Shown here: one piece after another, positions 20,680 through 32,500 of the stretch
Numbering within the stretch: position 1 is the stretch's first letter
How the letters are laid out: every line of letters starts with the position of its first letter
Assembly: GCF_002099425.1 (NCBI RefSeq)
Contig: NW_018344286.1
Span: forward strand, 434,001-498,000
DNA from: Phascolarctos cinereus
Lineage: Eukaryota > Chordata > Mammalia > Diprotodontia > Phascolarctidae
DNA length: 64,000 nt
Direction: 5' to 3'
The notes under the pieces: model-generated
What the model saw: only the letters and a program-made list of their open reading frames with translations
Database searches by the model: none
What the model was told of the DNA's origin: nothing
Program-made: the position numbers and the translations under genes

Positions 20680-20862
20680 CTAAATAGAGGGTTTTTAATT
20701 TTTTATTTATTTATTTTTTTGGCAGTTGGTGTTAAGTGACTTGCCCAGGGTCACACAGCTAGTAAGTACCTGAGGCTGAATCTGAACTCAGGTCTTCCTG
20801 ACTTCAGGGCCGGTGCTTTATCCACTCCGCCACCTAGCTACCCCCTAAATAGAGGGTTTTTA
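20680..20862 (-). mobile_element. MAR1-type SINE with 18-bp target duplication
   Basis: An antisense tRNA-RTE SINE at 20698-20844: T-rich start, 'ggtgttaagtgacttgccca', 'gggtcacacagctagtaagt', 'gaactcaggtcttcctgact', 'ctttatccactccgccacct', 'agctacccc'. It is flanked by a perfect 18-bp direct repeat, CTAAATAGAGGGTTTTTA, at 20680-20697 and 20845-20862. The intact duplication suggests a fairly recent insertion. It sits downstream of, or within, the PTPRE 3' UTR. Confidence 0.9.
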
Positions 20863-20959
20863 AATCTTCTATTTTAACTACATATTTCATTTTCATTTTT
20901 AAAAGATTATATACCATTTAAAAACCTGGACACAGGCCTAAGACATGGAATAATTTTAT

Positions 20960-20987
20960 ATCCATACATACATATATACACACATAC

Positions 20988-21036
<49 letters not shown>
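20960..21036. repeat. (CATA)n/(TG)n microsatellite
   Basis: ACATACATA units pass into an unbroken TG run of about 20 units. Confidence 0.9.
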
Positions 21037-21038
<2 letters not shown>

Positions 21039-22254
21039 GGCCAGGGCTGTCTACCAAGGACCCCCAGCTTCATGCCTGCTGGGTGGGCCCCAAGAGCACC
21101 CACTTTGCCTTTTAAGGAGCACATAGGAAACACTTATAGTCAGGCCAACCTGGATTGTTCAGGCTTGCCTCCAATTCAGTGACTCCAGAGGTGACTCAAG
21201 TTTGACTTGGCTCAAGCTCTGCCGAAGACATGTTTGTTGTCCCGGAATGATGCCAAGAGCAGCTTCTGCCTCCCACCTCAAAAAATACCCCATGAGCCCC
21301 CAAAGCGTCTTTCCAGATTTCTCCTTCCAGAGCCAGAAAGTCTTCAAAGCAGAGTGCTTTAGCCGAGGCATCCAGAGAAATAGAAGTAACTTGCCTTCAG
21401 ATTCTCTGGAAAATACTTTAGTGTGAAAACTTGTCCTGTGTAAAGAACTGTAATTCTTTGTTTTAAAACACTTTTAAAGTCTATTTAGATTTGTATGATC
21501 TTTTTAAAAGTATCTCTTAAGGTTAAAACAGAGACGAGGAAGTCCTCCAGTTTGTTTGGGGATTGTAATACCGCTGAAACCTTATGTACAGGAGGGAGAT
21601 TGATCCCACCAGAGAACAGGACTGACTGACATAGGGGTAAAGGAAGGTATAAAAGGAAGAAGGCTGAATGCCAGATTTAATTCAAGGATCTGTAGACAGA
21701 GATATATGAGCACAAAAGAAAAAAAAATCTTAACCCCATTTGATCTAAGTTACTGCATCCACAGGTTGCAGCTGATGAATTTTTTGTCTTTATTTACAAA
21801 TAGAAAAGTCTCATTGGTAAGTCAGGGGATGGTAGCCTCAGGGCTCTGTTCTGGCTCGACAGGACAGGACTATCCCTCCCCTGCTTTATGAATTTGAAAT
21901 TGCTCCTCATAGTCCTATGCAGCACAAGCCAGAGTTCCACCTGGCCTTCAGGCATGTCTCAAGTATAGGAGGAGATGGGGTCCCCAGCTGGAGAGATCTA
22001 AAGCACTGTCTGTGACCCTGCCTCATCATGCCCACAGGCTGCCTGGCACAGTGCCCCATCTTTATTTGTAGTATCAGCATGCACTGAATGTCCCCAATGC
22101 CAGAGGAGGACATGTCCAAAGGGATGGCAGGGATTGTTAAAATGCCAACAGCCAAAGGTCTTTGTTTGACTAAAGAAAAAGAAATTGAAAGGCTAAAAAT
22201 CTTCGCAGTGAAGCAGGGTCATGGGAGCATGAGCTTAAAGCCGGAAGCCCTAGA
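21037..22254. other. Downstream of PTPRE, possible distal 3' UTR
   Basis: No repeat or coding signal I can support. The sequence could belong to a long PTPRE 3' UTR. 21900-22100 may contain an old L2-like scrap. Confidence 0.35.
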
Positions 22255-22380
22255 GATCCTCTCCTCCAGCCTTGTCATTTTTTTAGAGGAGGAGACTGAA
22301 GGTCTGAGAAGTTACAGAATTGCCAGAGGTCACAAAGGTAGTAAGTAGCAAAGCTGGATTCAAATCCATGTCCTTTATGT
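22255..22380 (-). mobile_element. MIR-type SINE, antisense
   Basis: 'gaggaggagactgaaggtct', 'gccagaggtcacaaaggtag', 'aaagctggattcaaatccat'. Antisense MIR core and head. Confidence 0.65.
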
Positions 22381-22589
22381 ACAAATCCAGTATTTGTGGT
22401 TAAGTCTAACAACATTAACGTCTTTGAATATCTTCAAGGCAAATTCACTTGCCGTATTCTGGGTTTTTGTTGTTTTCATCTTAAGTTGATTAGGTTCTGT
22501 GCTTTGATCCTGGATTCTTAAGCAGCCATTACCTGATCAGAGCTGACATCTCCAACCAGGAAGTATTGTAGTGGCAGGAATTAGGATCC

Positions 22590-22750
22590 TTGATGGAGAG
22601 CTGGAAGGGGACTTCAGAGGCATCTAGGACTGCCCCCTCACTTTACAAATGAGGAAACTGAGGCCCAGAGTGGAAGGGTGGAAGTAGCTTGGCCCAGGTG
22701 ATGAAGGAAGTTGAACTCAAGTCCTCTGTCTCTAAGTTCAGTTCTTCCCA
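22590..22750 (-). mobile_element. MIR-type SINE, antisense
   Basis: 'ctcactttacaaatgaggaa', 'actgaggcccagagtggaag', 'gttgaactcaagtcctctgt'. Antisense MIR. Confidence 0.65.
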
Positions 22751-25104
22751 AGGGCAGTCCTCAGGACAATGGTCCCAGTGCTCCCCCTTACATTATTCCC
22801 TGGTGCTGGTCCCAGTCCACCATTGTGGGATCTCCAAGGTCTCTTACTTATCTCTAGCTCTGGGATCCATGTTAGGATTGGGGGGGTGATCTTCCCACTA
22901 CTTTCTTCCTCCACATCAACCTAATAAATAAATTAATTAAATATTCCATAGCAGAAAAGGTCCAGAACCCCCTGTCCCTTTTAGAAGTAGAACTTGACAG
23001 ACCCAGACCTCTGGGCTTTACCTTCCCTTCCCCCCAACATTGATGGCAGCCAGACATCCTCTGCCCTGGCTGGCCTTGGGCTGTGGCCCAGCAGAAGACC
23101 CTTGTGCGTTGTGTCTCCATCAGCATTTATCACTGCTATGTTTGATGGGCCCAAAAGTAGCCCAGAAGAGAAGGATCTGGTGAAACATTTTCTCCACTTG
23201 TCACTTCGACTTTAGTCAAGTGAAACAGGCCTCCTTCTGCAACCAGCCTCCCTCAGAACAAGTGGCTCTTCTTTTCAAGCTTCCTCTGTTGCATGTAACT
23301 ATTAAAATGCCAAATGATGATGAGAAGCTCCCTTCTGATCTGTGTGCCTGATTGGTCACTGTGTAACAGCCTGAACTGTTGCTTTTCCTGTGTCACTTTA
23401 ATGAAGAATGCAGACTGTGCTTCCAAAGGGATTTTTATGTGTTTTTAAGAGCTTTTCAAAATGAGCCCGACACTTGTGCTTCAGCATTTTGAAACATTTC
23501 CACATTACCTTTTTTTTAAAAAAATGTAAGATTATGGATACTTTTTTTTGTTTAACCAACTGTATTTAATTTATGCACAATCTAACATATGTATGTATGA
23601 TACAGTCCCAGTGATCATGCCTTCTTTTATTCCACTTATAATTTGATCTGGCTCTGTTCATCACACCAGTGAATGTTGCTGAATTCTTTGTATATGCAAA
23701 TTGCAAGATCTAATACATTCAGAGGGAAGGATCAATCTTCCCTTGCATTTTCAGCCTCATTTTGGTCTTTAAATCTCTTCATTTCATACCCATACTGTGT
23801 GCATCTAGACTAGGAATTCAACAGCAACTGAAAATTCATTATGTAGATAAGCTATTTCATAGTTTTAAAAAGTCTGTTCACTGCAGGGTTGGGAGCCTGC
23901 TACCAGCAGGCAGAGCTGGGGCCCAGCTGGATTTCATGGCCGACCAAGGGGAAAGTCCCCTAGATGTTGTCCTGTCAGTCCTGGAGCTCTGGAGGAATTG
24001 GCCGGCTGGCTCATTCACAACAGGATTCTGAGCGTGACTAAGCAGGATTTTATCAGCATTCTCTCTCCCACTAGTAGCTGTGGGTCTGACTCACCAAATA
24101 GCCAAGATAGCCATTAGTGTATGGGCTGGTTCACAAGACACAGCATGCACACCCAAGAAGAAAATGCCTGGCTACAGAAATGCTGCCAAGAAGGAGGAAT
24201 ACCCCAGTGAGCCCACAAGCTCCCCGGGTCCAATCCGCCTTTTTAAAAAGTTAATCAATTAATATTTAACCACATCTCTTCTCTTGATGAGAAATCCTGA
24301 CCTGATCAACGCTGAGTAAATCCCTTCTGCCTCCCCTCTTGTCCCTGGCCGCTAGCACAAGGACAGCCCAGACTAACCTGGAGCTTTGCAGGCCTGGCCA
24401 CATGGGGAGGTGGGGGCAGAGCTGGCCACTTTGTCCTGTTTCATGCAGTCACACAGTAGTGACTGCTGCCTTACACCTAGTAGCATCTGTCCACTCCCCC
24501 GCCATCCTGCAGAGGAAGGCTGATCATTTCCTTAGCTGGATTGAGATCAGTTTTACAAGAGGCTGTTCATAGCCCTGATGTCATGCTATCCCACTGGGTT
24601 TCATTTTCAGCACCACATTGGGAAGAACAATTCTGTTTTGTTGGGAGGGGTAAAGGGCAGCATTTTGGTCCCATAGAATCACTCTCAAATAAGAAAAGCT
24701 GTCAGGCTCCTATGATCTCCAGGTCTCTTAGAAAGGTTATTACAATTGGACAAATCAGAAGAGAAAATCTCTAGTATTGGAGAATGCCAGCATCGCCTTG
24801 AGGCCCAGGTAGGACTGTATGTGCCTCAGCCAGTGGAGATGCTCGGTGAGTCTCTGACCCCCATGTAGCCCACATTTAGGTTTCGGTGTCAGAAGCTCCC
24901 ACAACACTGCTTCCTCCCAGACACTGCGCAAGTGCTCCCTTCCCCCACCCAGGCACCGTCCACGAGTTGGCCTTTTACGGCCATGAGACTCTAGGGCATC
25001 CGAGAGAGATATTTGGAGCATAGCTATGGCTCCGCACTCTCTAGTATGGAAACCCAGAATCCCAGATCAGGAGAGAGCTGCCCTCTTTTAAGGAAAATGT
25101 CTAG
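22751..25104. other. Intergenic or distal PTPRE 3' UTR, low in repeats
   Basis: AATAAA occurs near 22922 on the plus strand. 23280-23600 is AT-rich and free of recognisable repeats, as expected of a conserved UTR, but I cannot show that it is transcribed. 23750-25100 shows nothing I recognise. Confidence 0.35.
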
Positions 25105-25225
25105 CACCCTTTGTGTGTCCTGGACCCTCTTGGCCATCTAGTGAAGCCCATAGATGTCTTCTCAGAGGCATGTTTTTCAAGACATAAAATAAAATATAAA
25201 ATCTTACAAAGGAAACCAATGATGG
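25105..25225 (+). mobile_element. hAT (MER5/Charlie-like) fragment
   Basis: 'cctggaccctcttggccatc', 'tagtgaagcccatagatgtc', 'ttctcagaggcatgtttttc', 'acataaaataaaatataaaa'. Same family as the fragment at 16006. Confidence 0.6.
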
Positions 25226-25991
25226 TGAAATAGTTAACAGCTTCCCCCCTTCCCCCATGAAGAACCTCTGGTTGGGGCTAAAGATTGAGTGAATGGCCCT
25301 GCTGCTAGCCCCCTCCTCAAGGCCCACTCCCCCTCTCAGTGAAATAGCTTGACCTCTCTGCACAGGTGAGCCAGACTGGAGTAGCCAGTTGCTAGAACTC
25401 TCTCCCCTACCCCCATACTTCACACCAGGCCCACCTTCAATCCTTCATTCCTCATGTCCCAGCCTCTGCCAGCCCTGTTTGTCCCCACAGAGATCAAGTG
25501 CAGTTGTTTTGTGGGGGCTCTCAGAACAGTCTGGGGACAGGTCCCAGACCTAGATTCATTTGGATTAGTGAGCCCCCAGGGTCAGGAGCACACTGTGGCT
25601 AACTTCAGACATCCCGGGAGCAGACTTCACCAAGAGAAGTCTCTGAGTTCAAACCCAAGTCCTCATAAAGCTCCAACGTCTAACGGGCCCCAGACAAATG
25701 CTTGTGGCCTTGGACTGCATTGAAGGGGTCTCATTCCTTCATCCTGGTGACAGCCACCTGCATCAACAAGCAGGTGGACACTTGTTCCTTTGGGCTAAGG
25801 ACCTGAGCCCCAGATGGAAGTCTGGGGAAGAATCCTGAATCCTGTGGGCCTCTGAGCTCTCCAGTGGTCCCTACGTAAGAGCCTTGTGGTATCGCTTCCC
25901 AGGGATAATTCACTTCAGCCCTGAAAAGAGAAAAGCAACCCAATTTGTACTTAAGAGAACCTTCAGAACAGACAAAACAAGGACCACTTGT

Positions 25992-26025
<34 letters not shown>
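25992..26025. repeat. (GT)n microsatellite
   Basis: About 17 perfect GT units. Confidence 0.95.
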
Positions 26026-26027
<2 letters not shown>

Positions 26028-26214
26028 CTCCTCTCCCCCATCCCCCATGCAAGATTTTAACAAAACTCCCAAAGGGGAAAACTACCCCCCACCCTTCTGG
26101 ATGAAATAGAATTTTTTCCCGTTTTGTGTGGACTCTATGGAGATGGGCTCGGGGACTGGGAGTGGGGAACCTTTATCTGACTCTCGGCTTGTCTCCCAGG
26201 ACCAAGGTCACATC

Positions 26215-26460
26215 CTCATAGTGTTTGATGAGTTTGCAAAGCATGGTCCATGCCCTTCCCTCATTTGAACCTCACAACAACACTGTGGGGTAGATACTGC
26301 TGTGCTTGTATTCCCATTTTACAGATAAAAAACTGATATTCCAAGAAGTGAATCTTGCCTATGATTACAGAGCTGGTAATCGTCAGAGGCGGGTTTTGAA
26401 TCTAGATCTTCATGGTTCCACAACCACTTCCACACTATCCTACTGCCTCACCTGACTACT
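26215..26460 (-). mobile_element. MIR/THER1-type CORE-SINE, antisense
   Basis: 'gtttgcaaagcatggtccat', 'gaacctcacaacaacactgt', 'cccattttacagataaaaaa', 'gattacagagctggtaatcg', 'tatcctactgcctc'. Nearly full-length antisense copy. Confidence 0.75.
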
Positions 26461-26534
26461 GAGGTTAAAAATATTTCCAAATGGGGAGGCGGGGCCTTCC
26501 TCTGCATATCAGAAACTCTTAGGCAGCCTTCCAG

Positions 26535-26630
26535 CAGATCACCAGAAGGACTTCACTCAGCACAGTGCCTGGCACAAAGCAGGCACTTAATAAATGCCGA
26601 TTGAATTGAATGAATTGACAAGGCCTCCAT
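26535..26630 (+). mobile_element. L2 3' terminus
   Basis: 'cacagtgcctggcacaaagc', 'aggcacttaataaatgccga', 'ttgaattgaatgaattgac' is the L2 3' end, including the family's terminal short repeats. Confidence 0.75.
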
Positions 26631-26779
26631 TGAACATCAAGTCCATTGGCTGTTTGAAAGGGTAATCAGGCAACCAATGCTGCTGCATCATTGTAGCCAG
26701 GGGTCACAAGAGTAGAATGCAAAGGGCTGCTATTCCAGCCCACTCCTCACTACAGACATATTCACTGATGATTCTCCCC

Positions 26780-26850
26780 TAATTCACATTTAATTAATAA
26801 TTAGATAACCAATAAGTAACTAATTAGTAATAAGCAATTAATTAATGAGT
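26780..26850. repeat. AT-rich low-complexity stretch
   Basis: Overlapping TTAATTAAT and TAATTAG units. A second stretch lies at 27165-27250 (TATAATATATTAT units). Confidence 0.8.
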
Positions 26851-27234
26851 CCCCAGTTGGCTGCCCAATTGTCCCAGGCGTTTCCTTCTTTGAACCCATA
26901 CTCTTATGTCCTTCCAGTTCTTTTCTGGCAGAAGACCTTACCAGATGACCATAACTATGGCCAGGTAAGCCAGCAACAGCAAAATCCACCCCCTGGAATC
27001 TGGAGGGACCTTCCCCCTAGCTGGCCTCATGCTGGCACCCACATTTTTTACCAAGCACGACATGATCTTGCCATTCGTAGAGCGAGAATGACATCATGTT
27101 CTCTATTGTACTTTGATAGAAGGATTCCAGGGAATAACACCAGTAGTAATAGAATATCTGTAAGTATATAAAAATACATTAATATATGATAATATATTAT
27201 CATATTAAAATTAATATAATTCTAGATTAATACT

Positions 27235-27460
27235 AATTTATTATATCTTTAAGCTTTGCAAAGTATTTTACACACATGATCTTATTTGATCCTCACAACA
27301 CACCTGGGAGGCAGGTGTTATTATGGCCCCTGTGTTTATAGCTGAGGAATCTGAGCGGACAGAGGTTAAGTGACTTGCTCAGGTCACTCATCTAGTATCT
27401 GAGGTCACATTTGAACTCAGGTCTTCCTGACCTCAAGTCCAATATTATGTTCCACCCAAT
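27235..27460 (-). mobile_element. MIR/THER1-type CORE-SINE, antisense
   Basis: 'aagctttgcaaagtatttta', 'ttgatcctcacaacacacct', 'gttaagtgacttgctcaggt', 'catttgaactcaggtcttcc', 'tgacctcaagtcc'. Antisense and well preserved. Confidence 0.75.
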
Positions 27461-28564
27461 TCCTTCAAGGAGGAGTTCAACGTGTCCTAAGCCTGTAGAC
27501 CACAGTCCATAATTAAATTACTCTCCCCTAATTCGCCATCATGAATGACACAGGTCCAGCAAAATCAGGTAATTCATGACAGAGGCTTCCTCAACAGCTT
27601 GGTGGCATCCATGGTGCCGAAGCCTGGAATTCAAAAACACTGCCCAAGTCACATTGCACAGCTGCAAATGCGATTTTGTTCTTTAGATTCAGAAGCCATG
27701 TTGTTGATAGCGTAATCAGCGAAAGTCCCACAAAGCCATTGGTGAACCAGAAAAAAACTTTCTGGTAAGGGCCTATCAAGGCCAGATGTGCCGGGTGCTG
27801 GCACACCATACAGAAGGGAGAGCGAAGCTTTTCATTCCGAGGCCAGAATCACAGTTTCCTCCCGCTTCCCCACTGGCTGGGTAATGCAGGGTTTACAGCC
27901 TGTCTGGAGTGCCTAATTTCTTCGCCCCTGATTACATCTCCCATTCCCCACATTTCCTGGTCAACAGCCTCCAGCTATCAATACCCCAGCAGCTACTCAT
28001 CACCCTGACGAGTGATTTGCAGAAACAACATTCCCAACCACATTTCCTGCAATAGCAATCCAAGAAGCTTGGTGTCCACAAGCCAAAGCCCTGTCCTGCT
28101 GGGCATGGCCTTGATGGGAAGAAAAACCCATCGTTGGGAAAGCAGCAAAAGGAAAGCCAGAATGGAATGAAGCAGGTCGGGGCTGCAAAGGCAGATATTG
28201 GTGCTGGCAAAAAGTGAGCAGGAGGAGAAAGTTTGAAAGGCACTGCAGAGAGCTCCATCTACAAAGACAGTAAGCAAATAAAGTAAAAAGTAAGACAAAG
28301 ACAGCAAGTAAACTTTACATAAAAAAAATCTTTTTCAAAAAAAGCACTGGAGAAGACAGCAAATGAACAAAAGAGCCCAAGGACCCCACCCCACCCCATC
28401 CCAAGAAGGAAATTGGTAAGACCAAAGAAAAGTCCTCAGAGATTATGACCATCATGTAATTATGTGGGTGTGGCTGTCCAGACGCTCAGGAAGTGAGCTC
28501 GTGTCTCTGGAGGGGCCAGCTACAAACACTACCAGCCAGATTGATAAAGGTCTGGGGCTCCCTT
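27461..28564. other. Intergenic sequence, nothing recognised
   Basis: No repeat with clear family traits and no coding frame with recognisable homology. Three overlapping minus-strand open frames at 27932-28307 share the same bases in different frames and cannot all be coding. Confidence 0.4.
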
Positions 28565-28753
28565 TGTTATACCGAGAAATTAGCGAGTTGACCATCCAGG
28601 CTAATTTTAAATTGTGGACTTTATTAGAGCGCGGCTGCCAGGGATATTCACATCCAAATCAAGCAGCCCTCATCAGGGGTCGAGCCAGGGTTTATATAGG
28701 GAGTATACAGGACAGGAGGGGGATGGATCTTTGAAGTCTGGCAAGAGGAAGAG

Positions 28754-28800
<47 letters not shown>

Positions 28801-29003
28801 TTTTTGGCTGGTCAAGGACACCCCTCTCCCTCTATCTAGATATGATAATGCTCTGCAAACTTTCTCACAATGGAGGCTTCCAGAGATATGATCTGAGGGC
28901 TGTGGCCTGAGCAACCAGATAAGGGTCTTGCTAAGGAATTTGGAGTTTTCCATGGCCTAAAGGGTTCTACTACCTAAATGGTAAAATAATGTTCTGCATT
29001 ACA
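28565..29003 (-). mobile_element. Solo LTR of a class I-like endogenous retrovirus
   Basis: A 439-bp LTR fossil on the minus strand. It reads TGTAATGC... to ...GGTATAACA, has short TGT/ACA ends and is flanked by a 4-bp duplication, CCTT, at 28561-28564 and 29004-29007. Inside, on the minus strand, are a TATATAA box (28692-28698) and about 70 bp further on an AATAAA signal (28620-28625), as in a U3-R-U5 layout. The 4-bp duplication fits a class I (ERV1, gammaretrovirus-like) origin. No internal region is attached, so it is a solo LTR left by recombination. An (AAAT)n microsatellite lies in U3. The family name is unknown; the clean ends suggest moderate age. Confidence 0.75.
28751..28803. repeat. 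(TTTA)n microsatellite within the LTR
   Basis: About thirteen TTTA units within the U3 part of the LTR. Confidence 0.95.
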
Positions 29004-29007
29004 CCTT

Positions 29008-30825
29008 GAGTACAGAATGTGGAGAGCAGAGGAACTTGACCACGACCTGCAGTTTGGGATGCTCCTCTGTTTGTCCTGGCCTAAAAACTGTATTACTGGG
29101 TTGAAAGTGTGGGCTAGTCACCCTCCTAAAAGAAAGTATCAAGAAATTCGAGAAACACTTGCTGCTTTCCAGGTTTTCATAGAGAATGAAGTCTTCCTTT
29201 AAAGACTGGAAGAGGGACTTTAATAGGAAAATGAAGAGAAGGAGTATGAAAAGGCAAAAGGGAATCTTAAGGTTGGAGGGTAGAAAAGATGATACATAGG
29301 AAGGAAAAGGAAACCCTTGGATCTAAGTATCCAATCCGACACCCTTTCCAAAGAGGAGGGATAGAGCTTTCCCCTCTTAGGAAACACCAGCTCCTGGTTT
29401 GCCAAGGAATGATCCTAAGAGATATTAACATAAGGCAAAAAATTAACATCATAGATATCACTGACACTCGCTGAAATGAGGCAAGCCCATGGATGGAATG
29501 TTGCTATGGAATTTCCAATGCTGGAGAAAACAAGAAGGAAAGATTCATTTTCAGATCTGATTCTCACCAGTGCTAGAGGAGAGGAAAGGCAGGGGTAGTC
29601 CAAAAGACACTCCAGATTTGAGGAGAACAGACTTCAGAGGGTTCAGGGGAAGGACCGGAAGTTTCCCATGCACTAAAATTCTATAGCAAATCCACCAAGA
29701 AGAGATGGGAAGCTCTAGGGAGTGAATTTTGAAGACATAGAGAGAAACAGTAAAGAAGGCATTGAAAAGGCCCAGGGATGTAAGGGTGTGCTTGACTCTG
29801 AAGTAAGAAGCCCAGAATGCTGGCCAGTCCTCCTACCCATGTAGGATTACCTTTTGAAAGCTGTAGCGTCATTGGGCCCTTAAGAAACAGCCAGGACTTC
29901 CAAGATTCATTGTGACCTTTTCTCCCCAGTAAATCCCCATGGCTGGTCTGCATTTAGAGGTTTTCTGGGGATAAGCCACAAACCACTTCTATTTTGCAGT
30001 ATTACATCACTGACTTATTTACATCCTAGCCTTTGCTCCCCCCTCCACCATCCCCCAAACCCATCCAGATGACCTAGCCGTGGGAAGAGGGGATCCTGCC
30101 CCCTTCTCAGAACCCACCCAGGATGGCCAGGAGGGAAGGATGTCCCCACCTAGGGCCTTTGACCCCTTGCTACTTGACTGCTTAGAGTCTGAATGAGATG
30201 GGAGTCACCGGCTGCATTCCTTTACAAAAAAGAGGGGGCCTCCAGCCTCAGCACTGATGCTGGCCCTATATCCTGCAGTCTCTCTTCCCTCCTCAAACTA
30301 GCATCTTAACCAATCAATGAACCTAAAGACCTCTGGGCTTTCCCAGTCCCCCTGCAGCTGACCTTGAGCTGTTTTCTCCCCTGGTTGGAGGGTGAGCTCC
30401 CCAAGAACCAAGAGTCCATGGCTCTTCCTCCTAATTAGTAGGAAGCTCAGCACCTGTTCCACACTTAAAACTCTTTTCCTTTCTGCCTTCGAAGTCTCCT
30501 TCCCAGTTTGTTATAACAGGTTCCACTCCTGATAAGCTTGCTCTAATACCTCTGTTCTGGATCTTGGGGAAGATGAAGTGACCTGTTAAGTGTTAATGGG
30601 AATACAGAAGGTACTTAAGGATGGTTTATTATTTCATGCTGCTTCTTCTTTCCACCTCTTCTGAACTTCTAGTATGGCAGGATCTCAGTTTAGGGCATTG
30701 TTTAAAAATAACAAAGAATTCCACGTAACGGTTTTTCTAGATAGTTCAAGATTCTCCCTTTAAGCATTAAACCTTGAAAAATCCCAGGTGGACAGATGTC
30801 CTGAAAGGCATCCTCCCCTTCCCTG
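29008..30825. other. Intergenic sequence, nothing recognised
   Basis: 29010-29960 is purine-rich on the plus strand, with short broken frames on both strands. 30380-30490 has a weak L2 3' resemblance. Nothing I can support as a gene. Confidence 0.4.
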
Positions 30826-31085
30826 TTTTAATGACAGCTTACATTTTGATAGAGCTTTAAGGCCTGCAAAGCACTTTATGAACATTGTTTCCTTAACTTG
30901 TTACAATTATCCTGTGAGGTAGGTTGGTGCTATGATCATCATCTCCACTTTACAGAAAAGGAAACTGCAGCTAATTAAGCGAACTACCCAGGGTCACACA
31001 CAGCTAGGAGTTAGGAATTGAACTCAGGTCTTCCTGACTCCGTGTCTAGCCCTCTGCACACTCTGCTAGACTGCCTTTCATCTGT
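30826..31085 (-). mobile_element. MIR/THER1-type CORE-SINE, antisense
   Basis: 'cttacattttgatagagctt', 'tgcaaagcactttatgaaca', 'ctccactttacagaaaagga', 'cagggtcacacacagctagg', 'gaactcaggtcttcctgact', 'ctgctagactgccttt'. Full length. Confidence 0.8.
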
Positions 31086-31844
31086 CTCGCCAAACATTTG
31101 TATATGGAACTAAGTTTAGTGTTTTCCTAATAGCTAATGCAATTCAATAAACGTTTGGCAAATGTCTGCCGAAGTAAAAAGTGGTCTGGAAATTCATTGC
31201 TGTATCTTTCGAATCCTCTTTCACGTTCTGATGTGCACATGGTAATGCTTTTTTTTCTTTACTTACTTTGTATTATTTTAGTTTCAGTATTTAAACTTTT
31301 TTATTTTCTTTTTTTGTATTCAAGTTTAAAACAAACAAAAAAAATACTACCAAGAAAAATGGCATATCCCTTCCAGGCAGGGAGCTTATGCTATGCATGA
31401 GAAGGGAGCTGTGTGTGTGACAGATCAGGATGAATGAGAAGCCTCAGCACCCAGCCTTCAGGGAAGAGGGAGATTCTGAAAGCAGGAAATGGAGAGGGAG
31501 AGGCATAGTGGGCATGAGGGGGGCTGGTGGGAGATGACAGGCCCAGCCAGTGGTCCACTTTGGACTAAGGATCATGAGGTAGAGGGGTCAATTATCATAG
31601 TCTGCCTCAATACAGCGATGTTCTCACAGGCTGTGGTGGTAGGTTAGGCTGCTTCCCACCTCCTGCTAATGTTATGTATAAATCTGCAGATTATTTTTTT
31701 AATCTCCATTCAAGTTTGCTTCTCAGTTTTCACTTTTCCATATTGATAGTTGGCTTAACTATGCTCCCTTCCATAATCTGCAATTTCTAATCTGCTTTGA
31801 GCTAGAAAATCAGATAACCACAATTATTAGAATTGCATATTAAA
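31086..31844. other. Intergenic sequence, nothing recognised
   Basis: T-rich runs around 31240-31320. No repeat family or gene identified. Confidence 0.4.
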
Positions 31845-31990
31845 TGGGATCATAGGATTTGGAGCCAGAAGGGACCTTAGCCTTTTACAGATGAGGAGAC
31901 CCAGCCCCTGGGTGCTAAGTGACTTTGTCAAGGCCGCCAGGTATTATTCAGGTCCTCTGACTGCATCAGATCACCAGACCTGAGAATGGT
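31845..31990 (-). mobile_element. MIR-type SINE, antisense
   Basis: 'ggatcataggatttggagcc', 'agaagggaccttagcctttt', 'acagatgaggagacccagcc', 'gtgctaagtgactttgtcaa'. Antisense MIR with a short head. Confidence 0.65.
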
Positions 31991-32374
31991 CCAGAGACTT
32001 CTTTACAGGTTTTGGGACATGGGCTCTGTGACAGCCACTTGGCCCATTTGGGACTCTTTCTTCCCACTCCCAGGCTGTGCCTTAGAATCACAAATCAAGG
32101 TGAACAAATAAAAGTTACCTTTCTGGTAATCTCAAGAGAAAATCCTAGAAAATGACCAAAAGCTACATTTAACTGAAGGAGCTGTATTTGGCAGATTCTC
32201 AAGTGTGCGCCTTCTCTCTGGTGCCAAATAAAGGCCAAGGGATAGGAGCTGGAGCTGCAGGTCACCTGCAGTGGGAAGGACACCAAAGAAGAGGGGTGAC
32301 ATCTGCTTTGCCGTAGAGCCCTAAGGACCGTGGGACTTTTCTGTTGGACTCAAAGATGAAACTTTCCAGCTGTG

Positions 32375-32500
32375 CTGTCTCCTTGGTAGGATGGAAGCTC
32401 CTTGGGAATGGGGATGGTCTGACTTCTCTGTGTGTGTCCCCAGCTCCTGGCACATTGCTCTGCACACAGGAAGCACTTAATAAACGCTTCATTCATTCAT
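32375..32500 (+). mobile_element. L2 3' terminus
   Basis: 'aggatggaagctccttggga', 'gctcctggcacattgctctg', 'gcacttaataaacgcttcat' and a final (ATTC)n. This is the classic L2 3' end and meets an antisense L2 piece at about 32500. Confidence 0.75.

Noticed and set aside
29008-29990. Internal retroviral part next to the LTR
   Set aside because: No primer-binding site, gag, pol or env likeness seen, and the LTR already has its duplication on both sides, as a solo LTR should.
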